Notes: generated by a model from the sequence alone, not told the origin. Numbered from the stretch's first letter, positions 26,303 to 35,770 are shown. The stretch is DNA of 57,659 nt from Methylobacterium platani (GCF_001653715.1 NZ_LWHQ01000034.1:122068-179726); one strand, 5' to 3'. Made by a program: numbers and translations.

Positions 26303-27070
26303 TCAGTTGAACAGGTTGAAATGGTAGTTGAGGCCGAGCTTCAGCTGGTGGGTGTCGAGGCCCGTGCGCACGCCGAACCCGGTGCCCGCCGCGGGGAAGC
26401 GGACGTCGCGGCCGAGATCGGAATACAGGTACTCGCCCTTCACCGAGAGGTTCGGCACGATCATGTATTCGAGGCCGGCACCGACGGTGTAGCCGTCGAC
26501 CGGCACCCTGGCGTTGAACGACGCCGGGGCGACGCGGCCCGGCAGCGCGGCGCTGCCGCGGACGCCGATCTCGGTGAAGCCCCAGCCGCCGGTGGCGTAG
26601 GCGAGGAGCGGACCCCAGGCGTAGCCGACGCGGCCGCGGGCGGTGACGAAGTAGGTGTCGGTCGTCAGGCCGCCGCTCGCCGTGCCGGCGGCCCCGGCGC
26701 CGACGCGGAACTGGTTGTGGAGGTCGGCGTAGCCCGCATCGGCCTCGACGCCGACGACGATGCCGCGTCCCGGCGTGAACTGGTAATTGTAGCCGGCGGT
26801 GCCGCCGGCCACGAAGCCGCCGGCCGAGACCTCGGCCCGGGACGCCGGCAGGGCGGCCGGGCGCGGGGCGGTCGTCTCGGCGCGGAAATCGCCGCCGACG
26901 GCGCCGCCGGCATTCACGCCGGCGTAGAAGCCGGTCCAGGTGAAGGCCGGCGGCGCGGCCAGGACCGGCTGCGGAGCGAAGCGGCGCGGCAGGTCGGCGG
27001 CACGGGCACCAGACGGGACACCGCACGCCAGCGCGAACAGACCGGCAGCCGCGAGCGAGATGGACTTCAC
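26303..27070 (-). CDS. Outer-membrane beta-barrel protein (Omp25/RopB-like)
   Basis: A 255-residue outer-membrane protein. The signal peptide ends GARAADLP, then FTWTGFYAGVNAGGAVGG, the hallmark opening of rhizobial Omp25/31-type barrels. Alternating beta-strand segments follow (YFVTARGRVGYAWGPLLAYATGGWGF), and the C-terminus HQLKLGLNYHFNLFN ends in an aromatic-rich strand. The start is GTG 27070 with AAGGA about 9 bp upstream; longer frames translate upstream promoter DNA. It is probably an abundant envelope protein. Confidence 0.88.
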   Translation of the reverse strand: MKSISLAAAGLFALACGVPSGARAADLPRRFAPQPVLAAPPAFTWTGFYAGVNAGGAVGGDFRAETTAPRPAALPASRAEVSAGGFVAGGTAGYNYQFTPGRGIVVGVEADAGYADLHNQFRVGAGAAGTASGGLTTDTYFVTARGRVGYAWGPLLAYATGGWGFTEIGVRGSAALPGRVAPASFNARVPVDGYTVGAGLEYMIVPNLSVKGEYLYSDLGRDVRFPAAGTGFGVRTGLDTHQLKLGLNYHFNLFN

Positions 27071-27435
27071 GGAAGTTTCCTTGGATCTGGCCGCATCGTC
27101 GCGCGTCCACCGCGCGGAAGGGAGACCACGGGCACGGCAGCCGTGCTGCGTCCGATCGGACCGTACGGTGTCGCGGCGATGCGTGTGAGCCCCCCAAAGG
27201 CCACGACCGGACAGTCGAGTCGAGTGCATTTGAGCAACACCGCTCACGGCTGTTAAATATAAATGAAACACTAATCTCGGCAGATCATCGTAAATACCGT
27301 TTAACGCTGCCGCGCCGCCGAGAGGGCCGGCAACCCGGGCCGTGACGCCCCGACCGCTCCTGCGTCGCGGGGCCGCCTCCCCTCGCGGGGCCGATCCGCC
27401 CTATCAGGCCGTTCCACCTCGCGAGCCTTCCACGG
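27071..27435. other. Intergenic region with AT-rich promoter segment
   Basis: 365 bp between the porin (leftward) and the twin-TM gene (rightward). Positions about 27240-27302 are conspicuously AT-rich for this genome (TGTTAAATATAAATGAAACA and surroundings) and probably carry the porin promoter. I could not assign convincing -35 and -10 boxes. No gene is supported here. Confidence 0.5.
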
Positions 27436-27621
27436 ATGTCCGGCAATACCATCGTTCTCATCGCCTGCCTCGCGGTCGCCGTGGTGCTGCTGTTCGGCCT
27501 CGCCAACATGCTGCGCGGCGGCAGCGCCAACGTCTCCCAGCGCCTGATGCGGCTGCGGGTGGTGCTCCAGTTCGTGGCGATCCTGGTCATCATGGGGGTG
27601 CTGTGGTGGCGCGGCGGCTGA
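27436..27621 (+). CDS. Twin transmembrane helix small protein
   Basis: A 61-residue protein with two hydrophobic helices (residues 5-24 and 40-57) separated by a basic loop, RGGSANVSQRLMRLR. It matches the 'twin transmembrane helix small protein' (HIG1-like) family found in alphaproteobacteria next to a cobalamin adenosyltransferase and etfBA, which is the order seen here. It may be linked to respiratory complexes by analogy with HIG1 proteins; that is inference. Confidence 0.85.
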   Translation: MSGNTIVLIACLAVAVVLLFGLANMLRGGSANVSQRLMRLRVVLQFVAILVIMGVLWWRGG

Positions 27622-27757
27622 CCCGGCGACACTGTGGCGAGCCGGTCGCAGGGCGTGGAAAACCGTTAACGGACGGATTGCGCGGCGAGACGCGGCGCGG
27701 GGCTCGGCGCTAGGGTGACTCACGCCCCCAGTACAGGGGCGATGGACCGTTCGACAG

Positions 27758-28348
27758 ATGCGCGTAACCCTTCCGAGCCTCGCCGCGGCGATCATCCTGG
27801 CCGCGCCGTCGGTGCAGGCCGCCGATCCCTCGGCCCTGGTTCCGGCCTACCGGCCCCCGGTCCAGCCCCTGAGCATCGTCTCGGAGTTCCGCATCGGCGG
27901 CGCCGCCCAGGACCCGGGCAGCAACGAGAAGAACACCAGCAACGTCAACGGCGAGTTCCTGTTCGCCAAGCCGGTCACCCTCGAGGACCGGCTGTGGAAC
28001 GCCCTGATCCCGCGCCCGACGGTCGGCGGCAGCTACAACGTCGACGGCCGCACCAGCTACGCCTATCTCGGCGCGACCTGGACCTTCGACATCACCGACC
28101 GGATCTTCGTCGAGGGCTTCTTCGGCGCGGGCTTCCACGACGGCTGGACGGGCCCGAAGGTCTACGTGCCCAAGACCTTCAACTCGCTCGGCTGCAACCC
28201 GCTGTTCCGCGAGGCGGCGGCCGTCGGCTTCCGGCTCACCGAGCACTGGAGCGTCATGGCGACGATCGAGCACATGTCGAACGCCGGCCTCTGCGTCAAC
28301 AACCGCGGCCTGACCAATTTCGGCGGCAAGATCGCCTATACCTTCTGA
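27758..28348 (+). CDS. Acyloxyacyl hydrolase / PagL-like lipid A deacylase
   Basis: A 196-residue outer-membrane protein with a signal peptide ending SVQAADP. It has beta-barrel character with strands such as SYAYLGATWTFDI and FVEGFFGAGFHDG, and the catalytic pair in IEHMSNAGLC (His-x-Ser-Asn-Ala), matching the HxS active-site motif of PagL-family lipid A 3-O-deacylases. The C-terminal GGKIAYTF ends in Phe as expected of a barrel. It presumably trims lipid A in the outer membrane. It sits between the twin-TM gene and the adenosyltransferase. Confidence 0.82.
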   Translation: MRVTLPSLAAAIILAAPSVQAADPSALVPAYRPPVQPLSIVSEFRIGGAAQDPGSNEKNTSNVNGEFLFAKPVTLEDRLWNALIPRPTVGGSYNVDGRTSYAYLGATWTFDITDRIFVEGFFGAGFHDGWTGPKVYVPKTFNSLGCNPLFREAAAVGFRLTEHWSVMATIEHMSNAGLCVNNRGLTNFGGKIAYTF

Positions 28349-28443
28349 CGACGGCCCTTCCCGGGGGCGGGGCTGGCGCCGCGACGGGGGCGCGCTAGAA
28401 CTCGCCGCGGGAGCGGGCACGCCCGCCGAAGGGAGCTTGGCCC

Positions 28444-29019
28444 GTGGTCATCCTCAACCGCATCTACACCCGTACCGGCGATTCCGGCACCACCGCGCTC
28501 GCCAGCGGCGAGCGCCGCTCCAAGGCGGACCTCCGCGTCGAGACCTACGGCACCGTCGACGAGACCAATGCCTGCCTCGGGCTCGCCCGCCTGCACACCG
28601 CGGGCGACCTCGACGCGATGCTGGGGCGGATGCAGAACGACCTGTTCGATCTCGGCGCCGACCTTGCGACGCCGGAGACCGGCGAACCCCTCGCCTACGA
28701 GCCGCTGCGGATCGTCGCCGCGCAGGTCGAGCGCGTCGAGCGCGAGATCGACGCGCTCAATGCCGGCCTCTCCCCGCTGCGCTCCTTCGTGCTGCCCGGC
28801 GGCTCGGCCGCGGCGGCGGCGCTCCACCTCGCCCGCACGGTCTGCCGCCGGGCCGAGCGGCTGGCGGTGGCGCTGGCGGCCCTCCCGGGCGAGACCGTCT
28901 CGCCGGTGGCGATCCAGTACCTGAACCGCCTGTCGGATTTCCTCTTCGTCGCCGCCCGGGTCGCCAATGACGGCGGCGCCGCCGACGTGCTCTGGGTGCC
29001 GGGCAAGAATCGCGGCTGA
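28444..29019 (+). CDS. PduO-type cob(I)alamin adenosyltransferase
   Basis: A 191-residue ATP:cob(I)alamin adenosyltransferase. NRIYTRTGDSGTTAL is the ATP-binding N-terminal motif, VETYGTVDETNACLGLA follows, then FVLPGGSAAAAALHLARTVCRRAER and LNRLSDFLFVAAR. Full length for the family. Start GTG 28444 with AGGGAG upstream. It makes adenosylcobalamin, needed for example by methylmalonyl-CoA mutase; mutase genes are not in the window. Confidence 0.93.
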   Translation: MVILNRIYTRTGDSGTTALASGERRSKADLRVETYGTVDETNACLGLARLHTAGDLDAMLGRMQNDLFDLGADLATPETGEPLAYEPLRIVAAQVERVEREIDALNAGLSPLRSFVLPGGSAAAAALHLARTVCRRAERLAVALAALPGETVSPVAIQYLNRLSDFLFVAARVANDGGAADVLWVPGKNRG

Positions 29020-29207
29020 GGATCCCGCCCGGGCGGCGAATCCGAGACCCGCGTCGGACGCCGGGGGAGCGGCCGGCGGGCCGCGTTGACAATTCGGAAA
29101 ATCGACCGTTACGGTCCGCGCCACCTTGCTCCATCGGGGATGATCGCGGGCCGGCCGAGGGAGGGCCCGACCACGATCGTCCCTTCGTCCTGAAGGATGC
29201 GACGATC

Positions 29208-29957
29208 ATGAAGGTCCTGGTGCCCGTCAAGCGGGTGGTCGACTACAACGTCAAGATCCGGGTCAAGCCGGACGGCTCCGGCGTCGAGCTCGCCAACGTC
29301 AAGATGTCGATGAACCCCTTCGACGAGATCGCCGTCGAGGAGGCGATCCGCCTCAAGGAGAAGGGCAAGGTCACCGAGATCGTCGCCGTCTCGATTGGCC
29401 CGCAGGCCGCGCAGGAGACGATCCGCACCGCCCTCGCGATGGGCGCCGACCGCGGCATCCTGATCAAGACCGACGCCGCCGTCGAGCCGCTCGCGGTGGC
29501 CAAGCTCCTCAAGGCGCTGGTCGAGAAGGAGAGCCCGGACCTCGTCATCCTCGGCAAGCAGGCGATCGACGACGATTCGAACCAGACCGGCCAGATGCTC
29601 GCCGCCCTCCTCGGCTGGCCGCAGGGCACCTTCGCGTTCAAGCTCGAGGTGGCCGAGGGCAGCCTCGACGTGGTGCGCGAGATCGACGGCGGCCTGCAGA
29701 CCCTGAACCTGACGCTGCCGGCGATCGTCACTACCGACCTGCGCCTCAACGAGCCGCGCTACGCATCGCTCCCCAACATCATGAAGGCGAAGAAGAAGCC
29801 CCTCGACACGGTCGAGCCCGAGGCGCTCGGCGTCGACGTCGCCCCGCGCCTGAAGGTGCTCAAGACCGTCGAGCCGGGCGGCCGCAAGGCCGGCGTCAAG
29901 GTCGCCAGCGCCGCCGAGCTCGTCAACAAGCTGAAGGTCGAGGCCGGCGTCCTCTGA
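29208..29957 (+). CDS. etfB: Electron transfer flavoprotein beta subunit EtfB
   Basis: A 249-residue EtfB: MKVLVPVKRVVDYNVKIRVK start, NPFDEIAVEEAIRLKE, and the AMP/FAD-domain signature VILGKQAIDDDSNQTGQMLAALLGWPQGTF region. With EtfA it carries electrons from acyl-CoA dehydrogenases to ETF-ubiquinone oxidoreductase. etfA follows after 44 bp with a good Shine-Dalgarno (AGGAAGG-like near 29986). Confidence 0.96.
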   Translation: MKVLVPVKRVVDYNVKIRVKPDGSGVELANVKMSMNPFDEIAVEEAIRLKEKGKVTEIVAVSIGPQAAQETIRTALAMGADRGILIKTDAAVEPLAVAKLLKALVEKESPDLVILGKQAIDDDSNQTGQMLAALLGWPQGTFAFKLEVAEGSLDVVREIDGGLQTLNLTLPAIVTTDLRLNEPRYASLPNIMKAKKKPLDTVEPEALGVDVAPRLKVLKTVEPGGRKAGVKVASAAELVNKLKVEAGVL

Positions 29958-30001
29958 CGAGGACACCAGGCATCCCTCAAGAGAGGAAGGAACGACACGC
30001 C

Positions 30002-30952
30002 ATGACCACCCTCCTGCTGGTCGAGCATGCCGGCGGCGCCGTGAAGGACGCCAGCACCAAGGCCCTGACGGCGGCCAAGCAGCTCGGCGCCCCGGTCCAC
30101 GCCCTCGTGGTCGGCGCCGATGCGCAAGGCGCAGCGGACGCCGCCGCCAAGCTCGACGGCGTCGAGAAGGTGTTGCTGGCGGCGGACGCCGCCTACGACC
30201 ACCTGCTGGCCGAGCCGACCGCCGCCCTGGTGGCCGGCCTCGCCGCCTCCTACGACACCGTGATCGCCGCCGCCTCGACCGAGGGCAAGAACGTGCTGCC
30301 GCGCGTCGCCGCCCTCCTCGACGTCGCCCAGGTCTCGGACATCATCAAGGTGGTGGGCCCCGACACCTTCGAGCGGCCTATCTACGCCGGCAACGCGATC
30401 CAGACCGTGCAGGCGACCGACGCCAAGCGGGTGATCACGGTGCGCACCGCCGCCTTCCAGGCGACGCCCGAGGGCGGCGCGGCCGCCCCGGTCGAGGCCG
30501 CGTCGGCGGGCGCGTCCCCCGAAGCGAAGTCGTCGTTCAAGGGCGAGGAGATCGCCAAGTCCGACCGCCCGGAGCTCGCCGGCGCCCGCATCATCGTGTC
30601 GGGCGGCCGCTCGCTCGGCTCGGCCGACAAGTTCAAGGAGCTGATCGAGCCGCTGGCCGATTCTCTCGGCGCCGCGGTCGGCGCCTCGCGCGCGGCGGTG
30701 GATGCCGGCTACGCGCCGAACGACTGGCAGGTCGGCCAGACCGGCAAGGTCGTGGCGCCGGACCTCTACGTCGCGGTCGGCATCTCGGGGGCGATCCAGC
30801 ACCTCGCCGGCATGAAGGACTCGAAGGTCATCGTCGCCATCAACAAGGACGAGGAAGCCCCGATCTTCCAGGTCGCCGATTACGGCCTGGTCGGCGACCT
30901 GTTCAGCGTCGTGCCGGACCTGCAGCAGGAAATCGCCAAGGCCAAGGGCTGA
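30002..30952 (+). CDS. etfA: Electron transfer flavoprotein alpha subunit EtfA
   Basis: A 316-residue EtfA. The N-terminal domain has MTTLLLVEHAGGAVKDAS. The C-terminal FAD-binding domain shows VSGGRSLGS, VGQTGKVVAPDLYVAVGISG, AIQHLAGMKDSKVIVAINKD and EEAPIFQVADYGLVGDLF. Full length. It is in an operon with etfB and is followed by a 13-bp GC hairpin. Confidence 0.97.
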   Translation: MTTLLLVEHAGGAVKDASTKALTAAKQLGAPVHALVVGADAQGAADAAAKLDGVEKVLLAADAAYDHLLAEPTAALVAGLAASYDTVIAAASTEGKNVLPRVAALLDVAQVSDIIKVVGPDTFERPIYAGNAIQTVQATDAKRVITVRTAAFQATPEGGAAAPVEAASAGASPEAKSSFKGEEIAKSDRPELAGARIIVSGGRSLGSADKFKELIEPLADSLGAAVGASRAAVDAGYAPNDWQVGQTGKVVAPDLYVAVGISGAIQHLAGMKDSKVIVAINKDEEAPIFQVADYGLVGDLFSVVPDLQQEIAKAKG

Positions 30953-30958
30953 GGAACA

Positions 30959-30989
30959 GCCCCCTCGCGCCAGTCCGGCGCGAGGGGGC
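30959..30989 (+). terminator. Hairpin after etfA
   Basis: GCCCCCTCGCGCC (30959-30971), the loop AGTCC and GGCGCGAGGGGGC (30977-30989) form a perfect 13-bp stem starting 6 bp after the etfA stop. There is no T-run, so it may terminate weakly, protect the etf mRNA 3' end, or both. Confidence 0.75.
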
Positions 30990-31081
30990 ACGGACGGCCG
31001 GGCTTCGCGGGAGCCCTTCGCATCTGCGAAGCCGCGATGATAGAACGCTCGGGGATCGGCGCGGCGGGAAGGCAGGGTGTG

Positions 31082-31963
<882 letters not shown>

Positions 31964-32547
31964 GGCGATTCCCGCGTCTGGGGCCGGCGCATGATGCGCG
32001 GCCGCCAGACGCCGAGGACCACGTTCAGCGTCGCGATCGCCAGCAGCACCCACAGGGTTCCGCGCTCGGCGCCGAGCGAGAGGGCCAGGGTCGCCGGATC
32101 GACGCGGCCCAGCAGGGCCTGCGCGGCGCGGTCGGCCTCAATCTGCATCGGCCCCTGGACGCCGACGAAGCCGTACTCGAACATCAGCACGCCGGTCGCG
32201 AGCTTCACCCAGGCCCAGCCGGCGTTCTGGAACGCCCGGTTGAGCGCGATCGCCAGCAGGCCGGCGACCAGCATAAGCGCCAGCGACGGCAGGAACACCC
32301 ACGTCGCCACCGCCGCCATCGCGCCGCGCATCAGGGCGTAGCCGGCGAGCGCCGAGGAGGGCGGCGGCACCACGCCCAGCATCACGACGAGGGACGCCAT
32401 CGCGCCCATCAGGCCGATCGCCCCCATCGTGTGCAGGAACTTCATCAAGCGCCGCATCGCGACGGCCCCACCTCGCCAACCGCCGATACCCTACGGACGG
32501 GGCGGCGCCGGCGGGGATCACATTCCCGTGCCGACGCTCCGGAACGA

Positions 32548-32583
32548 CGAAGGACCGCTGCCCTCCCGGGAAACGGTCCTTCG
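32548..32583 (-). terminator. Hairpin downstream of small membrane-protein gene
   Basis: CGAAGGACCG (32548-32557) pairs with CGGTCCTTCG (32574-32583) around a 16-nt loop. It lies 20 bp after the stop of the minus-strand gene at 32604. No T-run was seen. Confidence 0.6.
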
Positions 32584-32603
32584 AGCATCGTGCGTCGGGA
32601 GGC

Positions 32604-32918
32604 TTACTTGCTGTTGGTCGAGCCGGTCGACTTCGGCTCGGCCGGCGCCGGGTAGGCCGGGTTGCCGGCCGGAACGCCGGCGCTGTTCGCCGACGAGGTA
32701 CCGCCGCTGCCGTTGGCCGAGCCGGTGATCTCCCGGCGCGAGGCGTCCTGGCTCTGGCTGGCGTAGTCCTTCGGCGCGTTGGCGCCGTTCCAGCTCAGCA
32801 GGCCGACCATGGCGATCGCCAGGAGGGCGAGGCTGCCGATGAGGACGTAGAGGACGGGACGGCCCTTGGCGCCCTGGCGGGCATCGGTCGGGGTCTCGAC
32901 GGTGCGGTTGGGATCCAT
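32604..32918 (-). CDS. Small single-TM hypothetical protein
   Basis: A 104-residue protein with a polar N-terminus, one TM helix (about residues 21-42, VLYVLIGSLALLAIAMVGLL) and a Ser/Gly/Asn/Ala-rich, probably disordered periplasmic tail ending KSTGSTNSK. Nothing identifies a function. It stands alone, followed by the 32548 hairpin. Confidence 0.65.
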   Translation of the reverse strand: MDPNRTVETPTDARQGAKGRPVLYVLIGSLALLAIAMVGLLSWNGANAPKDYASQSQDASRREITGSANGSGGTSSANSAGVPAGNPAYPAPAEPKSTGSTNSK

Positions 32919-33054
32919 GGGAACCTCGGCTTGCGGCCCGGCGGCGTGGCGCGCCGGGCGATGATCGGTCTCGTGCAGCCAACGTTACCGATCGGCCGAG
33001 GTTCCTGCCGAAATTCCTGGACGCAGCCCGGGACGCGCCCGGATGCAGCCTTCT

Positions 33055-34062
33055 CTACTTGCCCGTCAGCAGCATGATCTTGCCGAGATGGGCGCTCGAT
33101 TCCATCAGCTCGTGCGCCGCCCGCGCTTCCGCGAGCGGGAAGGTCGCGTGGATCACCGGCTTGACCGTGCCGGCCTCCAGCAGCGGCCAGACCTCCCGGC
33201 GCAGGCCCTCGGCGATGGCAGCCTTCTGGGCGACGGTGCGCGGGCGCAAGGTCGAGCCCGTCACGGTGAGGCGCCGGATCATCACCGGGGTCAGGTTGAC
33301 GTTCTCCGCCAGGAAGCCCTGCAGGAAGGCGATGATGACGAGCCGGCCCTCGAGGGCGAGGGACTTCAGGTTGCGCTCGAGATAGGCCGCGCCCACCATG
33401 TCGAGGATCACGTCGACGCCCTTGCCGTCGGTCAGGCGCTTCACCTCGGCGGCGAAATCGGCCTCGCGGTAGTTGATGGCGTGGTCGGCGCCCAGCGACT
33501 CGCAGAAGGCGCATTTCTCGGCCGAGCCGGCGGTGGCGTAGACCGTGGCGCCGAACCGCTTGGCGAGCTGGATCGCCGTCGAGCCGATGCCGCTCGACCC
33601 GCCATGGACCAGGAAGCGCTCGCCCCGTTGCAGGCGCCCGCGCTCGAACACGTTGGTCCAGACCGTCCAGTAATTCTCCGGCAGGCCGGCAGCCTCGACG
33701 AGCGAGAGCGGGCCGGGCTTCGGCAGGCAGAGCGATGCGTCGGCGACGCAGTACTCGGCGTAGCCGCCGCTGATCGTCAGGGCGCAGACCTCCTGGCCCT
33801 CGGCGAGACCGGTGACGCCCTCCCCCACCGCGACGATGCGGCCGGCGATCTCGAGGCCCGGGACCTCGGTGGCGCCGGGCGGCGGCGGGTACTTGCCGGC
33901 ACGCTGCTGGCAATCGGGCCGGTTGACGCCGGCCGCCACGACCTCGACCAGGACCTGGTTCGGCCCCGGGCGCGGCACCGGCACGGTCTCGATCCCGATC
34001 ACCTCCGGACCGCCGGCCCCGTTGAAGCGGACCTGGCGCATGGTGGCGGGGATCGACGGCAT
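33055..34062 (-). CDS. NAD(P)H-quinone oxidoreductase, zinc-free MDR family
   Basis: A protein of about 335 residues of the quinone-oxidoreductase (PIG3/QorA-like) branch of the medium-chain dehydrogenase family. It has VAAGVNRPDCQQRAGKYPPP, PGLEIAGRIVAVG and the NADPH motif VHGGSSGIGSTAIQLAKRFG, followed by ATAGSAEKCAFCESLGADHAINY. The zinc-binding cysteines of alcohol dehydrogenases are absent. The start at 34062 is chosen because GGAG lies 8 bp upstream. The substrate quinone or enone is unknown. Confidence 0.9.
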   Translation of the reverse strand: MPSIPATMRQVRFNGAGGPEVIGIETVPVPRPGPNQVLVEVVAAGVNRPDCQQRAGKYPPPPGATEVPGLEIAGRIVAVGEGVTGLAEGQEVCALTISGGYAEYCVADASLCLPKPGPLSLVEAAGLPENYWTVWTNVFERGRLQRGERFLVHGGSSGIGSTAIQLAKRFGATVYATAGSAEKCAFCESLGADHAINYREADFAAEVKRLTDGKGVDVILDMVGAAYLERNLKSLALEGRLVIIAFLQGFLAENVNLTPVMIRRLTVTGSTLRPRTVAQKAAIAEGLRREVWPLLEAGTVKPVIHATFPLAEARAAHELMESSAHLGKIMLLTGK

Positions 34063-34176
34063 GGGACGCTCCACGTTGACGGGATGTGCGCCCTTACCTG
34101 CCGCGCGGGTGCGCCAGCGGCAAGAGGGCGCGATGAGACTCCGTCAGCGGCCCGCGTCGCGTTCAGTCAGTCGCAT

Positions 34177-34635
34177 TCAGCCCGAAGGCCGAGCCTTCTG
34201 AAGCAGACCAATGAGGTCGATCCCGCCCCAGGCGAGCACCAGAGCGAGTGCAATCAAGATCAGCGTGTAGATCGCATTGGCAGCGATGGACAATCCGATC
34301 GACTTTCCGGAAGTGCCGCGTAGTGCATCCTCGCGAATGGCCGGCGTCGCTTCCGTGACCACGGTTTCGGCGAAGGCCGCCAAGGTTGCGTCGGCCTGCT
34401 GCTCCAGGCCGCGCAGACGCGAGTCCGTCCAGGTTGCGATATAAGCGTCCTGCTCCTCCGGGGTCGGCTGACGCCCCAGGCGCTCCTGGAGGCCTTGCGC
34501 CCATTCCCGCTTGGCGATCTTGTAGAGCCCGTAGGCGATCAAGCCTCGTACGTTCTCGTCCGCCCTGTCGGGCGGGACGAAGCGTTCGAAGATCGGATTG
34601 TAGCGGGGCTGCTTTTCGTCAACGCCGGCGGCCAT
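34177..34635 (-). CDS. Unknown helical protein with C-terminal TM anchor (lower-GC cassette)
   Basis: A protein of about 152 residues with no recognised family. A soluble helical region (1-115) has RYNPIFERFVPPDRADENVR, GLIAYGLYKIAKREW and PTPEEQDAYIATWTDSRLRG. One TM helix follows (about 120-143, IGLSIAANAIYTLILIALAL), then a short tail. Base composition is clearly lower in GC than the neighbours. Its likely start overlaps the 3' end of the upstream small gene by 17 bp, so the pair is probably co-translated. GTG or ATG starts up to 34674 are possible. A membrane-tethered regulatory or effector role would be a guess. Confidence 0.6.
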   Translation of the reverse strand: MAAGVDEKQPRYNPIFERFVPPDRADENVRGLIAYGLYKIAKREWAQGLQERLGRQPTPEEQDAYIATWTDSRLRGLEQQADATLAAFAETVVTEATPAIREDALRGTSGKSIGLSIAANAIYTLILIALALVLAWGGIDLIGLLQKARPSG

Positions 34636-34828
34636 CGGTGCCACGCGCGCTCGACGAGTCTCCACGCAACACATCGTTGGCCGACTTCACGGCTTTGTCG
34701 AAGACACGCCGATCCATGGTGCTGGCCCGACCCAAGCCGGGGCCTTTCACCTCGCTGAACACGCCCGTCGCGGCAGAGCGCCCGGTGGTCTTGCCAGCGT
34801 AGACGTTGCCTTTGCGCGAACCGAACAT
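34619..34828 (-). CDS. Small basic hypothetical protein (lower-GC cassette)
   Basis: A 69-residue, basic and polar protein without hydrophobic segments: N-terminal MFGSRKGNVYAGKTTGRSAA, a central VKGPGLGRASTMDRRVFDKA and a Ser/Arg-rich tail. The start at 34828 is preferred to 34840 because GGAG lies 6 bp before it. It overlaps the following gene, suggesting a two-gene unit. Function not recognised. Confidence 0.5.
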   Translation of the reverse strand: MFGSRKGNVYAGKTTGRSAATGVFSEVKGPGLGRASTMDRRVFDKAVKSANDVLRGDSSSARGTDGRRR

Positions 34829-34922
34829 TGCGTGCTCCATGCTGGTACAAACATAGGACGCCCAACGCTTCGACGCATCCCCCGTGGCCGCTGCCCCGGG
34901 GAATTTCGCAACGCCTTGCGAC

Positions 34923-34951
34923 GCATCCGACGAATTACCTCCGTCGGATGC
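34923..34951 (-). terminator. Hairpin just after upp
   Basis: GCATCCGACG (34923-34932) and CGTCGGATGC (34942-34951) form a 10-bp perfect stem with a 9-nt loop, starting 4 bp after the upp stop on the minus strand. It is probably the 3' end of the uracil operon. No T-run. Confidence 0.65.
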
Positions 34952-34954
34952 AGC

Positions 34955-35647
34955 CTACCGCGTCCCGTACATCCGGTCGCCCGCATCGCCGAGACCCGGC
35001 AGGATGTAGCCGTGCTCGTTGAGGTGGCTGTCGATCGAGGCGGTCCAGACCGGCACGTCCGGGTGGGAGCCCTGGAACTTGGCGAGTCCCTCAGGCGCCG
35101 CGAGCAGGCAGACGAAGCGCAGGTCGCGGGCGCCGCGCTCCTTGAGCCGGTCGACCGCGGCGACGGCCGAGTTCGCCGTCGCCAGCATCGGGTCGAGGAC
35201 CAGCACGGTGCGGTCGGCGAGGTCCGACGGGGCCTTGAAGTAGTACTCGACCGCCTCCAGCGAATCCGGGTCGCGGTAGAGCCCGATATGGGCGACGCGG
35301 GCCGAGGGCAGCAGCGACAGCATGCCGTCGAGGAAGCCGACGCCGGCGCGCAGGATCGGCGCCAGGACGAGCTTCTTGCCGGCGATCTGCGCGCCCTGCA
35401 TCGTGACCATGGGCGTCTCGATCTCGACCGGCTCCAGCGGCAGGTCGCGGGTGACCTCGTAGGCCAGCAGCATCCCGACCTCGTTCAGGAGCTGGCGGAA
35501 ACCCTTGGTGGAGCGGGCCTTGTCCCGCATCAGGGTCAGCTTGTGCTGCACCAGCGGGTGGTCGACCACCGTGACCGGCGCCACCCCCGTCTCCCCGCGC
35601 GCACCCGCACCCTGCATCGCCGTCTCTCCCGTCACGATCACGCTCAT
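34955..35647 (-). CDS. upp: Uracil phosphoribosyltransferase
   Basis: A 230-residue UPRT. VVDHPLVQHKLTLMRDK and FRQLLNEVGMLLAYEVTRDLP open the protein, LVLAPILRAGVGFLDGML follows, and the PRPP-binding loop is VLVLDPMLATANSAVAAVDRLKERGA. The C-terminal uracil-binding segment is HGYILPGLGDAGDRMYGT. It makes UMP from uracil and PRPP. Here it is the last gene after URC1 and URC4 homologues, so it is likely the URC6-type UPRT of a uracil-degradation route rather than (or as well as) simple salvage. Start at 35647 from family alignment by eye. Confidence 0.95.
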   Translation of the reverse strand: MSVIVTGETAMQGAGARGETGVAPVTVVDHPLVQHKLTLMRDKARSTKGFRQLLNEVGMLLAYEVTRDLPLEPVEIETPMVTMQGAQIAGKKLVLAPILRAGVGFLDGMLSLLPSARVAHIGLYRDPDSLEAVEYYFKAPSDLADRTVLVLDPMLATANSAVAAVDRLKERGARDLRFVCLLAAPEGLAKFQGSHPDVPVWTASIDSHLNEHGYILPGLGDAGDRMYGTR

Positions 35648-35653
35648 ACCATC

Positions 35654-35687
35654 ACGTCTTGCCATCGACACGTCGATGGCAAGACGT
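35654..35687. repeat. Perfect inverted repeat in upp leader
   Basis: ACGTCTTGCCATCGAC (35654-35669) and GTCGATGGCAAGACGT (35672-35687) form a perfect 16-bp stem with a 2-nt centre. It begins 7 bp upstream of the upp start, overlapping the expected ribosome-binding region. It could sequester the Shine-Dalgarno or act as an operator. Confidence 0.9.
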
Positions 35688-35721
35688 CCGGCGCATCGGC
35701 GCCGACGCCCGTTCGGGCTTG

Positions 35722-35759
35722 CCCAGCACCTTCGAACGCATCCGTTCGAAGGTGCTGGG
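35722..35759. repeat. Perfect inverted repeat after URC4 gene
   Basis: CCCAGCACCTTCGAACG (35722-35738), the loop CATC and CGTTCGAAGGTGCTGGG (35743-35759) form a perfect 17-bp stem. It lies 11 bp beyond the stop of the URC4-family gene on the minus strand, between it and upp. A terminator, attenuator or processing hairpin is likely. Confidence 0.9.
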
Positions 35760-35770
35760 GTATCACTCCA

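Noticed and set aside
23325..27197. A 1290-residue minus-strand open frame
   Set aside because: It is the antisense shadow of the TIGR02302 gene and the SDR pseudogene; its composition is biased and no domain is seen.
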